Below, piece after piece: positions 25,103-32,353 of a DNA stretch of 33,847 nucleotides; within the stretch, counting starts at the first letter, position 1, and every line of letters starts with the position of its first letter. This DNA is from Bradyrhizobium sp. GTDB taxonomy: Bacteria > Pseudomonadota > Alphaproteobacteria > Rhizobiales > Xanthobacteraceae. The notes under the pieces were generated by a model. It saw only the letters and a program-made list of their open reading frames with translations, was not told where the DNA came from and made no database searches. Location: assembly GCF_030646015.1 (NCBI RefSeq), contig NZ_JAUSLT010000134.1, forward strand, positions 1-33,847. Reading direction: 5' to 3'. The position numbers were made by a program, and so were the translations under genes.

Positions 25103-25372
25103 TCAGTACTCGCGGCGCGGCCGCCGGTCGCGTTGTCGCGGCGGCTTTCGGGTGCCGGTGTAATATGGATTGTTGACGCATTGTGCGGCGCGGCCCGACG
25201 CCGACATCTGGCACTGTGGCAGCGAGGTATAGGCGCATTCGAAATAGTAATCCGTAAACCCCTGGTAGATCTGCAGGCAGACCGGATATTTCGGATCATA
25301 GGTCTGGGCCACAGCCGGCGCTGCGGTCAAAGCCGTCGCGACCGTCAAAATCGCCAAAGCGGAAATGCGCAT
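25103..25372 (-). CDS. Small secreted DUF3551 protein
   Basis: This 89-residue protein has a clear signal peptide (MRISALAILTVATALTAAPAVAQ). The mature part YPVCLQIYQGFTDYYFECAYTSLPQCQMSASGRAAQCVNNPYY is the DUF3551 pattern: four cysteines probably forming two disulfides, plus many aromatic residues. The tail is strongly basic (KPPRQRDRRPRRE). DUF3551 proteins are numerous in Bradyrhizobium and have no known function. The start is set by GAGGGAGG about six bases before the ATG at 25372. The gene stands alone, with the palindromic repeat downstream and the ankyrin gene divergent. Confidence 0.85.
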   Translation of the reverse strand: MRISALAILTVATALTAAPAVAQTYDPKYPVCLQIYQGFTDYYFECAYTSLPQCQMSASGRAAQCVNNPYYTGTRKPPRQRDRRPRREY

Positions 25373-25505
25373 TAGAACCTCCCTCGAGATCGACCATCGG
25401 GTCGCCACCGCGTGCACAGAACGCCGTCGGCTTCGAACCGTTCCTCTGGAGCAGGGAAGCACAGCCCCACCGCGTCGACAATCGTCGAAAGCCCGGACTC
25501 CCGAT

Positions 25506-25533
25506 TTGCCGATCGAACCTTCGATGCTATGTT
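25506..25533 (+). promoter_or_regulatory. Candidate sigma-70 promoter of the ankyrin gene
   Basis: TTGCCG (25506-25511) and TATGTT (25528-25533) are 16 bases apart and lie 33 bases before the ATG at 25567. The match is moderate; it is offered because the position is right and no better pair was seen. Confidence 0.35.
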
Positions 25534-25566
25534 TCCCGTCGCTCAGCGGACCGGAGCTTCCTTCCC

Positions 25567-26247
25567 ATGTATGCCCTGGCCATCGTTTTTTTCACCCTGC
25601 TGGCTGCCCTGCCCGCGCCGGCCCAGATCGCCCCGACCGAGGCCGAATTGCGCGCCTATGGCGGCCTGCATGCCGCCGCCGCCCGTGGCGACGTCGCCGA
25701 CATCGAAAAGCGGATCGCCTCGGCCGAAGACAAGGAAGCCATCGACGATCGCCGTCGCACGCCGCTGCATGTCGCGGTCTACCAGAAGCAGCACGATGCC
25801 GCCCGCACCCTGATCCGGCTGGGCGCCGATCCGAACAAGCTTGAAATCGACCGCTACGACATCATCACCATTGCGGCGGTCGCCAACGACGTGCCGATGC
25901 TCAAGATCGCGCTCGAAGGCGGCGGCAATCCGAAGGCCGTCACCAGCCGTTACGACGGTACGGCCCTCATCGCGGCAGCCCATCTCGGCCACGCCGAAGT
26001 GGTGCGAACGCTGATTGCCGCCAAGGCGCCGCTCGATCACGTCAACAATCTGCAATGGACCGCGCTGATCGAATCCATCGTGCTCGGCGATGGCGGCAGG
26101 AACCACACCGAGACCTTGCGCGCGTTGGTCGACGCCGGCGCCAACGTCAATATTCCCGACGGCAGCGGCGCGACGCCGCTCAAGCTCGCGAGAAGCCGCG
26201 GCTATCGGGAGATGGTCGTCATCCTGGAAAAGGCCGGCGCGAAGTGA
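25567..26247 (+). CDS. Exported ankyrin-repeat protein
   Basis: This 226-residue protein has a signal peptide (MYALAIVFFTLLAALPAPAQ) and about five ankyrin repeats across the rest: GGLHAAAARGDVADIEKRI, RTPLHVAVYQKQHDAARTLI, DIITIAAVANDVPMLKIALE, GTALIAAAHLGHAEVVRTLI, and a final ATPLKLARSRGYREMVVIL. Repeats four and five flank a longer insert (SIVLGDGGRNHTETLRALVDAGANVN). It would act as a periplasmic protein-binding module. Catalase-linked periplasmic ankyrin proteins such as AnkB are one known precedent, but no catalase is adjacent. The start ATG directly precedes the signal peptide, with only a weak CTTCC-flanked leader. Confidence 0.9.
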   Translation: MYALAIVFFTLLAALPAPAQIAPTEAELRAYGGLHAAAARGDVADIEKRIASAEDKEAIDDRRRTPLHVAVYQKQHDAARTLIRLGADPNKLEIDRYDIITIAAVANDVPMLKIALEGGGNPKAVTSRYDGTALIAAAHLGHAEVVRTLIAAKAPLDHVNNLQWTALIESIVLGDGGRNHTETLRALVDAGANVNIPDGSGATPLKLARSRGYREMVVILEKAGAK

Positions 26248-26417
26248 CCGGGTCGCCGGCGTCGTCACGCCCCCAAAAATGCGGAAAATCGCGTAAGCGG
26301 GTCTGCCGGGCATGCGAGGACAGCCCCACTTGATTGAATGCGCCAATCTGTCCCGTTTTTTGCGCATTGCAGAAGCCGGACGATGCGATACCCTCGCCGA
26401 AAGTTCAGGGAGGAATC

Positions 26418-27407
26418 ATGTCAACGAAATTCAATCGCCGTCACTTGATCGCCGGCGGTACCGCAGCCGCCGCGATGCCTTTCCTGACGCGCGGGGCTTC
26501 GGCGCAGGCCGCGTGGCCGTCGCGGCAAATCCGCATGGTCTGCAGCTATCCGGCCGGCGGGCAGACCGACCTGCTGGCGCGCGCCTTTGGCGATTTCATC
26601 TCCAGGCAGGTGGGGCAGAACGTCATCATCGAAAACAAGGCGGGCGCCTCGGGCTCCATCGGCGCGGCGGAAGTGGCGCGCGCGGCGCCGGATGGCCACA
26701 CCATCCTGTGCTCGATCTCGACCACCTATGTGATGAACCGGGTGATGATGAAGAACCCCGGCTACGACATGGACAAGGACCTGACGCTGGTCAGCATCAT
26801 CCCCGGCGCCGGCCTGCTGCTGATCGCGAGCCTCGAGTCCGGCGTCAAGTCGCTGGACGATTTCGTCGCCTTCGCGCGCAAGAAGGGCCAGGTGAACTTC
26901 GGCACCTACAGCGCGGGCTCGGCCCCGCACATGACGATCAATGAACTCAACAAGCAGTATGGCCTCAAGATCGAACCGATCCACTACCGGGGCGAAGCGC
27001 CGATGTGGACGGGCCTGCTGGACGGCACGCTCGATGTCGCGATGGGCAGCTATACGGCCGCACAGTCCGTCCTGCAAAGCAACAAGGGCGTCCTGTTCGC
27101 GGTGCATTCGAGAAAGGTCCCCGCGATCCCTGACGTCAAGACCCTGCCCGAACAGGGCGCGACGTCGAAGTTTTTCACCATCAGCGGATTCTCGGGCTGG
27201 GCGTTGCCGAAGGCGACGCCGCAACCGATCGTCGACCGGCTGTCGGAGCTCTGCGTGGCGGCCAACCAGGATCCGAAAGTGAAGGAAGTTCTCGCCACTT
27301 TCGCGCTCGATCCGGCGATCGGCTTCAAGGAAGCCAATGCCTTGTACCAGCGCGAATTGCCGATCTGGATCGAGAGTGGGCAGGCGCTCGGCTTGCCGCC
27401 GGCCTGA
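26418..27407 (+). CDS. Tripartite tricarboxylate transporter (TctC/Bug) substrate-binding protein
   Basis: This 329-residue periplasmic binding protein opens with a twin-arginine-like signal (FNRRHLIAGGTAAAAMPFL, cleavage after ASAQA). Family features follow: WPSRQIRMVCSYPAGGQTDLLARAF, VIIENKAGASGSIGAAEVARA, PDGHTIL, and the C-terminal YQRELPIWIESGQALGL. Bug proteins bind carboxylates or small polar solutes with two bridging waters near the PAGG loop. The start is set by AGGGAGGA at 26407-26414, three bases before the ATG, closer than usual. No TctA or TctB membrane gene is near, so it is one of the many orphan Bug proteins. Its stop shares a base with the next start (TGATG), so it is coupled to a small membrane protein. 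Confidence 0.92.
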   Translation: MSTKFNRRHLIAGGTAAAAMPFLTRGASAQAAWPSRQIRMVCSYPAGGQTDLLARAFGDFISRQVGQNVIIENKAGASGSIGAAEVARAAPDGHTILCSISTTYVMNRVMMKNPGYDMDKDLTLVSIIPGAGLLLIASLESGVKSLDDFVAFARKKGQVNFGTYSAGSAPHMTINELNKQYGLKIEPIHYRGEAPMWTGLLDGTLDVAMGSYTAAQSVLQSNKGVLFAVHSRKVPAIPDVKTLPEQGATSKFFTISGFSGWALPKATPQPIVDRLSELCVAANQDPKVKEVLATFALDPAIGFKEANALYQRELPIWIESGQALGLPPA

Positions 27408-27754
27408 TGGCCGAGGACAACCCGACCGACCAGATTTCACGAATCGAAGCGCGGCTGGAGGAGCTTGCCGCGGTCGCCGAGCAATGCCGGAAGATCATCC
27501 TGGTGTCCAAGGCGGCCATCGCCGCCGGCGCCGCCATGCTGCTCGTCACGATGCTTGGCCTGTTCGGATCCAGTGCGGCCGTCGCGCTGGGATCGATCGG
27601 CGCGATGCTGGGCGGAATCGTGGCGCTTGGATCGAACGTCAGCACGCTGCAGCAGACGATGGACGCCATCGGCACCGCCGAGGTGCTCCGTTCGGATCTG
27701 ATAAGCGGGATCGAGCTTCGCGTGGTGGGTGACAGGCCCATGAAACTGGTTTGA
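27407..27754 (+). CDS. Small membrane protein of unknown function
   Basis: The 115-residue product has a helical, charged N-terminus (DQISRIEARLEELAAVAEQCRKIILVSK), likely a short coiled coil, then two hydrophobic helices (about 32-53, AAIAAGAAMLLVTMLGLFG, and 58-75, AVALGSIGAMLGGIVALG) joined by a tight turn, then a soluble tail of about 40 residues. I do not recognise a family. Its ATG overlaps the stop of the binding-protein gene by one base, so the two are co-translated. It is too short and has too few helices to be a TctB subunit (about 150 residues, four helices). The coupling suggests a function related to the binding protein, but that is inference. Confidence 0.75.
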   Translation: MAEDNPTDQISRIEARLEELAAVAEQCRKIILVSKAAIAAGAAMLLVTMLGLFGSSAAVALGSIGAMLGGIVALGSNVSTLQQTMDAIGTAEVLRSDLISGIELRVVGDRPMKLV

Positions 27755-27806
27755 CGCGCCTGCGCGCGGCGCGTGCGACCGGAAAATCGGTGCTACACTT
27801 GTTCCC

Positions 27807-27829
27807 GGCAGGACGGCGAACATCCTGCC
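27807..27829 (+). other. Short hairpin in the leader of the PPOX-family gene
   Basis: GGCAGGA (27807-27813) and TCCTGCC (27823-27829) form a 7-bp stem with a 9-base loop, 28 bases before the ATG at 27857. It may end the upstream transcript or be a leader structure; no T-run follows. Confidence 0.25.
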
Positions 27830-27856
27830 CGACTGCCACATGACCCGGGAGCAGCC

Positions 27857-28459
27857 ATGACCGACAGCATCATGTTTCATGAGGGTAGCCGCCGGCTGCA
27901 GGACGAATTCGAAAGCCGCCGGATTTCCGATCGCCTGGAAGAATTCTGCCGCACGGAGTTCACGCCCGAGGACAGGGCCTTCATCGGGAGCGCGCCGTAT
28001 TTCTTTCTGGCGACGGCCGACGCCGAGGGGCGGCCCGATTGCTCGTTCAAGGGCGGCATGCCGGGCTTCGTGGCCGTCACCGGCCCGTCCGAACTCGCAT
28101 TCCCCGACTACGACGGCAACGGCATGTTCAAGAGCCTCGGCAACATCGTGGTCAATGCCGACGTCGGCCTGCTGTTCATCGCCATGCATGGCAGGCCGCA
28201 GCGCCTGCGTGTCAACGGCACGGCGACGGTGAACCGCGAGGATCCGCTGCTCGCCAGCACCGTCGGCGCGCAGCTGATCGTCCGCGTGACCGCGCGCGTG
28301 ATCTTCCCGAATTGCCCGCGCTACATCCCGGACATGCAGCTGGTCGATCCCTCGATCTACGCGCCGCGACCGGGATACGATGCGCCCGAGCCGGCGTGGA
28401 AGGATTTTGAAGTTTTCAAGGACTGTGTCCACCCGCGCCAACCGACTTTTGGGGGGTGA
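27857..28459 (+). CDS. Pyridoxamine 5'-phosphate oxidase-like flavin-binding protein
   Basis: This 200-residue protein has the split-barrel FMN-binding fold: FIGSAPYFFLATADAEGRPDCSFKGGMPGFV is the first strand pair with the usual ATAD-x-G-x-PDCS turn, and LPDYDGNGMFKSLGNI-like residues (FPDYDGNGMFKSLGNIVVN) give the phosphate-binding RxxSxxN-type region. VGLLFIAMHGRPQRLRVNGTA completes the barrel. It lacks the C-terminal substrate motif of true PdxH, so it belongs to the broad general stress/PPOX class, often F420- or FMN-dependent reductases of unknown substrate. The ATG at 27857 follows GGGAGC at a suitable distance. It is monocistronic and convergent with thiD, 10 bases between stops. Confidence 0.85.
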   Translation: MTDSIMFHEGSRRLQDEFESRRISDRLEEFCRTEFTPEDRAFIGSAPYFFLATADAEGRPDCSFKGGMPGFVAVTGPSELAFPDYDGNGMFKSLGNIVVNADVGLLFIAMHGRPQRLRVNGTATVNREDPLLASTVGAQLIVRVTARVIFPNCPRYIPDMQLVDPSIYAPRPGYDAPEPAWKDFEVFKDCVHPRQPTFGG

Positions 28460-28469
28460 GCGGGCGACC

Positions 28470-29270
28470 CTAATAAAACCCGTGGAAATGATGGATCGGC
28501 CCGTGGCCATGGCCGACGCCGAGCCGGTCCGCTGCCGCGATCGCGGCGCTGACCCAGGCCTTGGCATGGCGCACCGCGGTTTCCATGTCCTCGCCTTTTG
28601 CCAGACCGGCGGCGACGGCCGATGACAATGAACAGCCGGTGCCGTGGGTGTTTTGGGTGGCGATGCGCGGCGCCGCCAGCGCGATGGTGCCGCTGCCGGT
28701 GACGAGATAGTCGATGCTCTCGGCGCCCTGCCCGTGCCCGCCCTTGATCAGCACCGCCGGACAGCCCATCGCCAGCAGCCGCTTTCCCTGGCTCTCGATC
28801 GCGGCCTCGTCGGCGGCAACCGGCTCATTCAGAAGAGCGGCGGCTTCCGGCATATTGGGCGTGATCAGCGATGCCAGCGGAATGAGTTTTGTGCGCAAGG
28901 CGTCAACGGCTTCGGCTGCCAGCAGCCGATCGCCCGAGGTCGCGACCATCACGGGATCGAGCACGATGTGTTTCGGCGACCATTTTTGGAGTCCCGCGGC
29001 GATGGCATCGATCACGGCGAGGTCCGCCACCATGCCGATCTTGACGGCCTTGACGTCGAGGTCAGCGAACACCGCATCGATCTGCGCAGTGACGAAATCA
29101 GCGGGCACCTGATGAATACCGGTGACGCCCCGCGTGTTTTGCGCGGTCAGGGCGGTGATGACGGAGGCGCCGTAGACGCCGAGCGCGGCAAAGCTCTTGA
29201 GGTCAGCCTGGATGCCGGCGCCGCCGGAGCAATCCGAGCCGGCGATGGTGAGCGCGATGGGGATCGTCAT
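28470..29270 (-). CDS. thiD: Bifunctional hydroxymethylpyrimidine kinase/phosphomethylpyrimidine kinase
   Basis: This 266-residue cytoplasmic kinase of the ribokinase superfamily phosphorylates HMP and then HMP-P to the diphosphate used for thiamine synthesis. Marks are TIAGSDCSGGAGIQADLK (substrate-binding start), LDPVMVATSGDRLL, LITPNMPEAAAL, VLIKGGHG, and the anion-hole/catalytic Asp region, here THGTGCSLSSA with Cys in the HGTGC motif. The usual Asp of GTGD is replaced by Cys as normal for ThiD. The last eight residues are His-rich (GPIHHFHGFY), a common ThiD ending. The ATG at 29270 begins directly with the first strand. No other thi gene and no TPP riboswitch motif is visible in the 200 bases upstream. 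Confidence 0.95.
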   Translation of the reverse strand: MTIPIALTIAGSDCSGGAGIQADLKSFAALGVYGASVITALTAQNTRGVTGIHQVPADFVTAQIDAVFADLDVKAVKIGMVADLAVIDAIAAGLQKWSPKHIVLDPVMVATSGDRLLAAEAVDALRTKLIPLASLITPNMPEAAALLNEPVAADEAAIESQGKRLLAMGCPAVLIKGGHGQGAESIDYLVTGSGTIALAAPRIATQNTHGTGCSLSSAVAAGLAKGEDMETAVRHAKAWVSAAIAAADRLGVGHGHGPIHHFHGFY

Positions 29271-29386
29271 GGTTCGGCTCGCGGCAATTTCGGCAATCCA
29301 GTGCGGGGCATGGTTTGTCCTAGCCCGACGCGCGCGCAGCGGCAAGTTGGCTTGCCAAAAGCCCCTGTATTGGGCTCATTCCAGCC

Positions 29387-29435
29387 ACGCGTTTTCTTCA
29401 CGCGAAGCGGTATCCACGTCGCCTGAAAACGCTAT
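29387..29435. repeat. Dispersed 49-bp repeat, copy B
   Basis: This is the intergenic copy of the repeat at 19344-19392, with 43 of 49 bases identical and the same orientation. The hairpin at its start is conserved, CGCGTTTTCTTCACGCG. It ends 38 bases before the start of the small AsnC-type protein, so it lies in that gene's leader or promoter. Confidence 0.85.
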
Positions 29436-29473
29436 ATTGCCCTCCAACACGACGCCCCTTGGAGACGACAGCG

Positions 29474-29719
29474 ATGGTTCCCTTTTTCGTCCAGTTCAAA
29501 TGCAAGCTCGGCCAGTCCTATGCCGTCGCCAATGCGATTGCGGAAGCCGAGATCGCCTCGGAGATCTATTCCACCGCTGGAGATTACGACCTGCTGGTCA
29601 AGTTCTACGTCGACAACGCCACCGACATCGGCCATTTCGTCAACGAGAAGGTGCAGGTCATTCCCGGCATCCAGGACACCCACACCATCATCACCTTCAA
29701 GGCGTTCGGCGGCAGCTAG
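29474..29719 (+). CDS. Stand-alone Lrp/AsnC ligand-binding (RAM) domain protein
   Basis: This 81-residue protein is only the effector-binding half of Lrp/AsnC regulators, with a beta-alpha-beta-beta-alpha-beta fold: FFVQFKCKLGQSYAVANAIAE, EIYSTAGDYDLLVKFYVD, IGHFVNEKVQVIPGIQDTHTIITF. It has no DNA-binding helix-turn-helix, so it probably binds an amino acid and works by association with another regulator or enzyme. Single-domain proteins of this kind are widespread in alphaproteobacteria. I chose the ATG at 29474, with GGAGA about ten bases upstream, over a TTG at 29459. It lies just before the dehydrogenase gene (37 bases), likely in one operon. Confidence 0.88.
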   Translation: MVPFFVQFKCKLGQSYAVANAIAEAEIASEIYSTAGDYDLLVKFYVDNATDIGHFVNEKVQVIPGIQDTHTIITFKAFGGS

Positions 29720-29756
29720 GTTGCGGCGCGCTGCCACCGATCCCGTCAAGAAAGCG

Positions 29757-30830
29757 TTGATCTTGCAGGCTGAAACCGCCGTCACTTTTGATCGGCTGAA
29801 GGCTTTCATTCAGGAGGCGTTGGTCCGACTGGGCCTGCCCGACTCAGATGCCGCCACTGTCGCCGAACTGATGGCGCAGGCCGACCTGCAGGGTTCGGAC
29901 GGACACGGCGTGAGCCGGCTGCCGCAATATGTCAGGCGCATCAAGGCCGGCGGCTTCAACGTCAGGCCCAACATCCGCCTGGTGCACGATCACCTCTCGA
30001 CGGCGGTGTTGAACGGCGACAACGGCATGGGCCATCTCGTCATGAAGCGCGCGACCGAGATTGCCATCGAGAAAGCACGCACCACAGGCATTGCGTGGGT
30101 CAACTCGCAATTCTCCAACCATGCGGGTCCCGCCTCGCTTTACGCGAGCATGCCGCTCGCCCACGACATGATCGGGCTCTATTTCGCGGTCGGCAACGCC
30201 AACCATCTGCCGCCATGGGGCGGCCTCGACATGCTGCTGTCGACCAATCCGATCGCAGCCGCGATTCCGGCCGGCGACGAGCAGCCGATCGTGCTCGACA
30301 TGGCGACCACGGTCGCCGCCTATGGCAAGGTCAAGACCAAGGCGCTGCGCGGCGAGACCATGCCGGAAGGCTGGATGATCGATCGTGAGGGCAAGCCGTT
30401 GACCGATCCGAAACGCGCCGACGAAGGCATGCTGCTGCCACTTGGCGGCATGGAGGCAGGCTACAAGGGATATGGGCTGGCGATGGTCATCGGCCTGCTC
30501 GCGGGCACGCTCGGCGGTGCCGCGATGGGCCGGGACGTCATCGACTTCAATCATGATGACGACAGCGTCACCAACACCGGGCAGGCCATCGCGGCGATCA
30601 ACATCGCCGCCTTCGGCGACGTCGCCACCTTCAAGCGAAGCGTCGATGCGCTGGTGCGCGATATCAGGGGCAGCAGCCGAATGCCCGGGGTCGAGCGGAT
30701 TTTCGTTCCCGGCGAGCGCAGCCATGCCACCCGCATGGCTAGGGCACGCGATGGAATTCCGATCGCTCCGGCGCTGATGCGCGGGCTGGATCAGCTCGCC
30801 GATCAACTTGGAATTGCGACACTGGCGTAG
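29757..30830 (+). CDS. Malate/lactate/ureidoglycolate dehydrogenase family oxidoreductase
   Basis: About 357 residues. This NAD(P)-dependent 2-hydroxyacid dehydrogenase of the Ldh2 family is unrelated to the Rossmann type. The hallmark is QGSDGHGVSRLPQYV, where the His and Arg contact substrate, followed by NGDNGMGHLVMKRA. The nucleotide-binding and dimer segments are NSQFSNHAGPASLYA, LLSTNPIAAAIPAG, VLDMATTVAAYGKV and MEAGYKGYGLAMVIGLLAG. The family includes malate, ureidoglycolate, sulfolactate and delta1-piperideine-2-carboxylate reductases; the substrate here is unclear. No ATG exists near the domain start. TTG at 29757 or 29763 are likely, with TTG 29721 possible, so the N-terminus is uncertain by about a dozen residues. 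Co-transcribed with the RAM-domain gene. Confidence 0.85.
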   Translation: MILQAETAVTFDRLKAFIQEALVRLGLPDSDAATVAELMAQADLQGSDGHGVSRLPQYVRRIKAGGFNVRPNIRLVHDHLSTAVLNGDNGMGHLVMKRATEIAIEKARTTGIAWVNSQFSNHAGPASLYASMPLAHDMIGLYFAVGNANHLPPWGGLDMLLSTNPIAAAIPAGDEQPIVLDMATTVAAYGKVKTKALRGETMPEGWMIDREGKPLTDPKRADEGMLLPLGGMEAGYKGYGLAMVIGLLAGTLGGAAMGRDVIDFNHDDDSVTNTGQAIAAINIAAFGDVATFKRSVDALVRDIRGSSRMPGVERIFVPGERSHATRMARARDGIPIAPALMRGLDQLADQLGIATLA

Positions 30831-31058
30831 CTATCGCATTCCGCAACAGCCGGAAGGGTCTCACGCCGATCCCTGGTGCGCCGATTGGTCTTGTCCGTGT
30901 CTCGCTTCGGTCTTGCGGGAGCGCCGGAAATCCGCGAGCATTCGCGCCGACGCGAGCCTGTTTCCCCACGTGCTCCTTGGCACGCCCTTGCGGGAGCCGG
31001 GAAACATCGGCGACAAGCGTCTCAAGGCTGCAACGACAGCCGCAACGGGAGGAATGGA

Positions 31059-32216
31059 ATGATCAAGCGTAAGATGATGCTGGCGGCCATCGCGCTGACC
31101 GGAACCGCGGTCGCGGCATCGACGGCGACGGCACAGGTTAAATTGCCACCCAACGTGACGATGACGGCCTATGACACGGGTACGTCGGGATTCAACATCA
31201 CCGTCGCCGTCGGCAAGATGCTCAAGGACAAATACGGCACGGACGCGCGCGTGCTGCCCGCCGGCAACGACGTCGCCCGCCTGCAGCCGCTGCGCCTCAA
31301 GCGCGCCAGCATCTCGGCGATGGGCGTCGGGGTCTATTTCGCGCAGGAAGGCGTGTTCGAATTCGCGACCCGGGAATGGGGACCGCAGCCCATCCAGATC
31401 ACGCTGAGTTCGATCGACTGCAACGGCCTTTCACTGGCGGTCGCCGCCGACACCGGCGTCAAGAGCTATGCCGACCTGAAGGGCAAGCGTATCGGCTTCG
31501 TGGTCGGTTCGCCCGCGCTCAACCAGAATGCGCTTGCCGTGCTGGCATTCGCCAATCTGACGGCGAAGGACGTCAAGATCGTCGAGTTCGCGGGCAACAA
31601 CGCGATGTGGAAAGGCATCATCAACAACGATACCGATGCGGTATTCGGTTCGACGATCTCCGGGCCCGCCAAGGAACTGCAGACCTCGCCGCGCGGCATC
31701 ACCTGGCCCGCCATGCCATTCTCCGACAAGGCCGGATGGGAGCGCATGCGCAAGGTCGGTCCGTATTTCACGGAGCACAAGGCGACCTGCGGCGCGGGTG
31801 AATTTTCGAAGGAAAAGCCGGTCGAGGTCGGCACCTATCCCTATCCAATCTACAGCGTCTATGCCAGCCAGTCCGAAGACGAGGTCTACATGCTGACCAA
31901 GGCGATGATCGAAGGCTATGACGGCTTCAAGGACAACGCGCCCGGCGCCAGCGGGCTTGCGGTGAAGGCGCAGGCCAAGAACTGGGCGGTGCCGACGCAC
32001 AAGGGCGCGGTCAAGGCGCTGAAGGAAGCCGGCGCCTGGAGCGACGACCAGGAGAAGCACAACAACGCGCTGCTCAAGCGGCAGGAGACCCTGATCGCGG
32101 CGTGGGACGGTTTCATGAAGGGCACCCCGTCTGCCGATGCCGCCAAATTCACCGAGGAGTGGATGGCCGTGCGCAAGGCGGCGCTCGCCAAGGCCGGCAT
32201 GGTCGATACGTTTTGA
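31059..32216 (+). CDS. TAXI-family TRAP transporter solute-binding protein
   Basis: This 385-residue periplasmic binding protein has a signal peptide (MIKRKMMLAAIALTGTAVAASTATAQ), then the TAXI fold: MTAYDTGTSGFNITVAVGKML, LPAGNDVARLQPLRLKRASIS, and SYADLKGKRIGFVVGSPALNQNA. TAXI subunits feed glutamate-like or C4-dicarboxylate solutes to fused TRAP permeases. No dctM-type permease is next to it in this window. The start is set by GGGAGGA at 31047-31053, five bases before the ATG. The 228 bases upstream hold no other gene. The palindromic repeat at 32223 follows its stop by six bases and could terminate its transcript. Confidence 0.87.
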   Translation: MIKRKMMLAAIALTGTAVAASTATAQVKLPPNVTMTAYDTGTSGFNITVAVGKMLKDKYGTDARVLPAGNDVARLQPLRLKRASISAMGVGVYFAQEGVFEFATREWGPQPIQITLSSIDCNGLSLAVAADTGVKSYADLKGKRIGFVVGSPALNQNALAVLAFANLTAKDVKIVEFAGNNAMWKGIINNDTDAVFGSTISGPAKELQTSPRGITWPAMPFSDKAGWERMRKVGPYFTEHKATCGAGEFSKEKPVEVGTYPYPIYSVYASQSEDEVYMLTKAMIEGYDGFKDNAPGASGLAVKAQAKNWAVPTHKGAVKALKEAGAWSDDQEKHNNALLKRQETLIAAWDGFMKGTPSADAAKFTEEWMAVRKAALAKAGMVDTF

Positions 32217-32222
32217 TGCTTT

Positions 32223-32346
32223 GCCTCTCCCCGCTTGCGGGGAGAGGCCGACGCGCGAAGCGCGGCGGGTGAGGGGGACTCACCACGAACTGAGCCCGTG
32301 GAGAGTCCCCCTCACCCCGACCCTCTCCCCGCAAGCGGGGAGAGGG
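32223..32346. repeat. Three-part palindromic repeat element between TAXI and cytochrome genes
   Basis: Three palindromic parts lie in a row: a self-complementary 26-mer at 32223-32248 (GCCTCTCCCC-GCTTGC-GGGGAGAGGC), an inverted pair GGTGAGGGGGACT (32268-32280) / AGTCCCCCTCACC (32304-32316), and a second 26-mer at 32321-32346 that is the inverted form of the first. The entire segment is thus a nested palindrome. I recall such CTCTCCCCGCTTGCGGGGAGAG elements as common in rhizobial genomes. It lies between two convergent genes and probably works as a bidirectional terminator. Confidence 0.85.
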
Positions 32347-32353
32347 AGAAGAG

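Noticed and set aside
29271..29460. TPP riboswitch upstream of thiD
   Set aside because: No CUGAGA or matching thi-box wording was found on the minus strand in this stretch.
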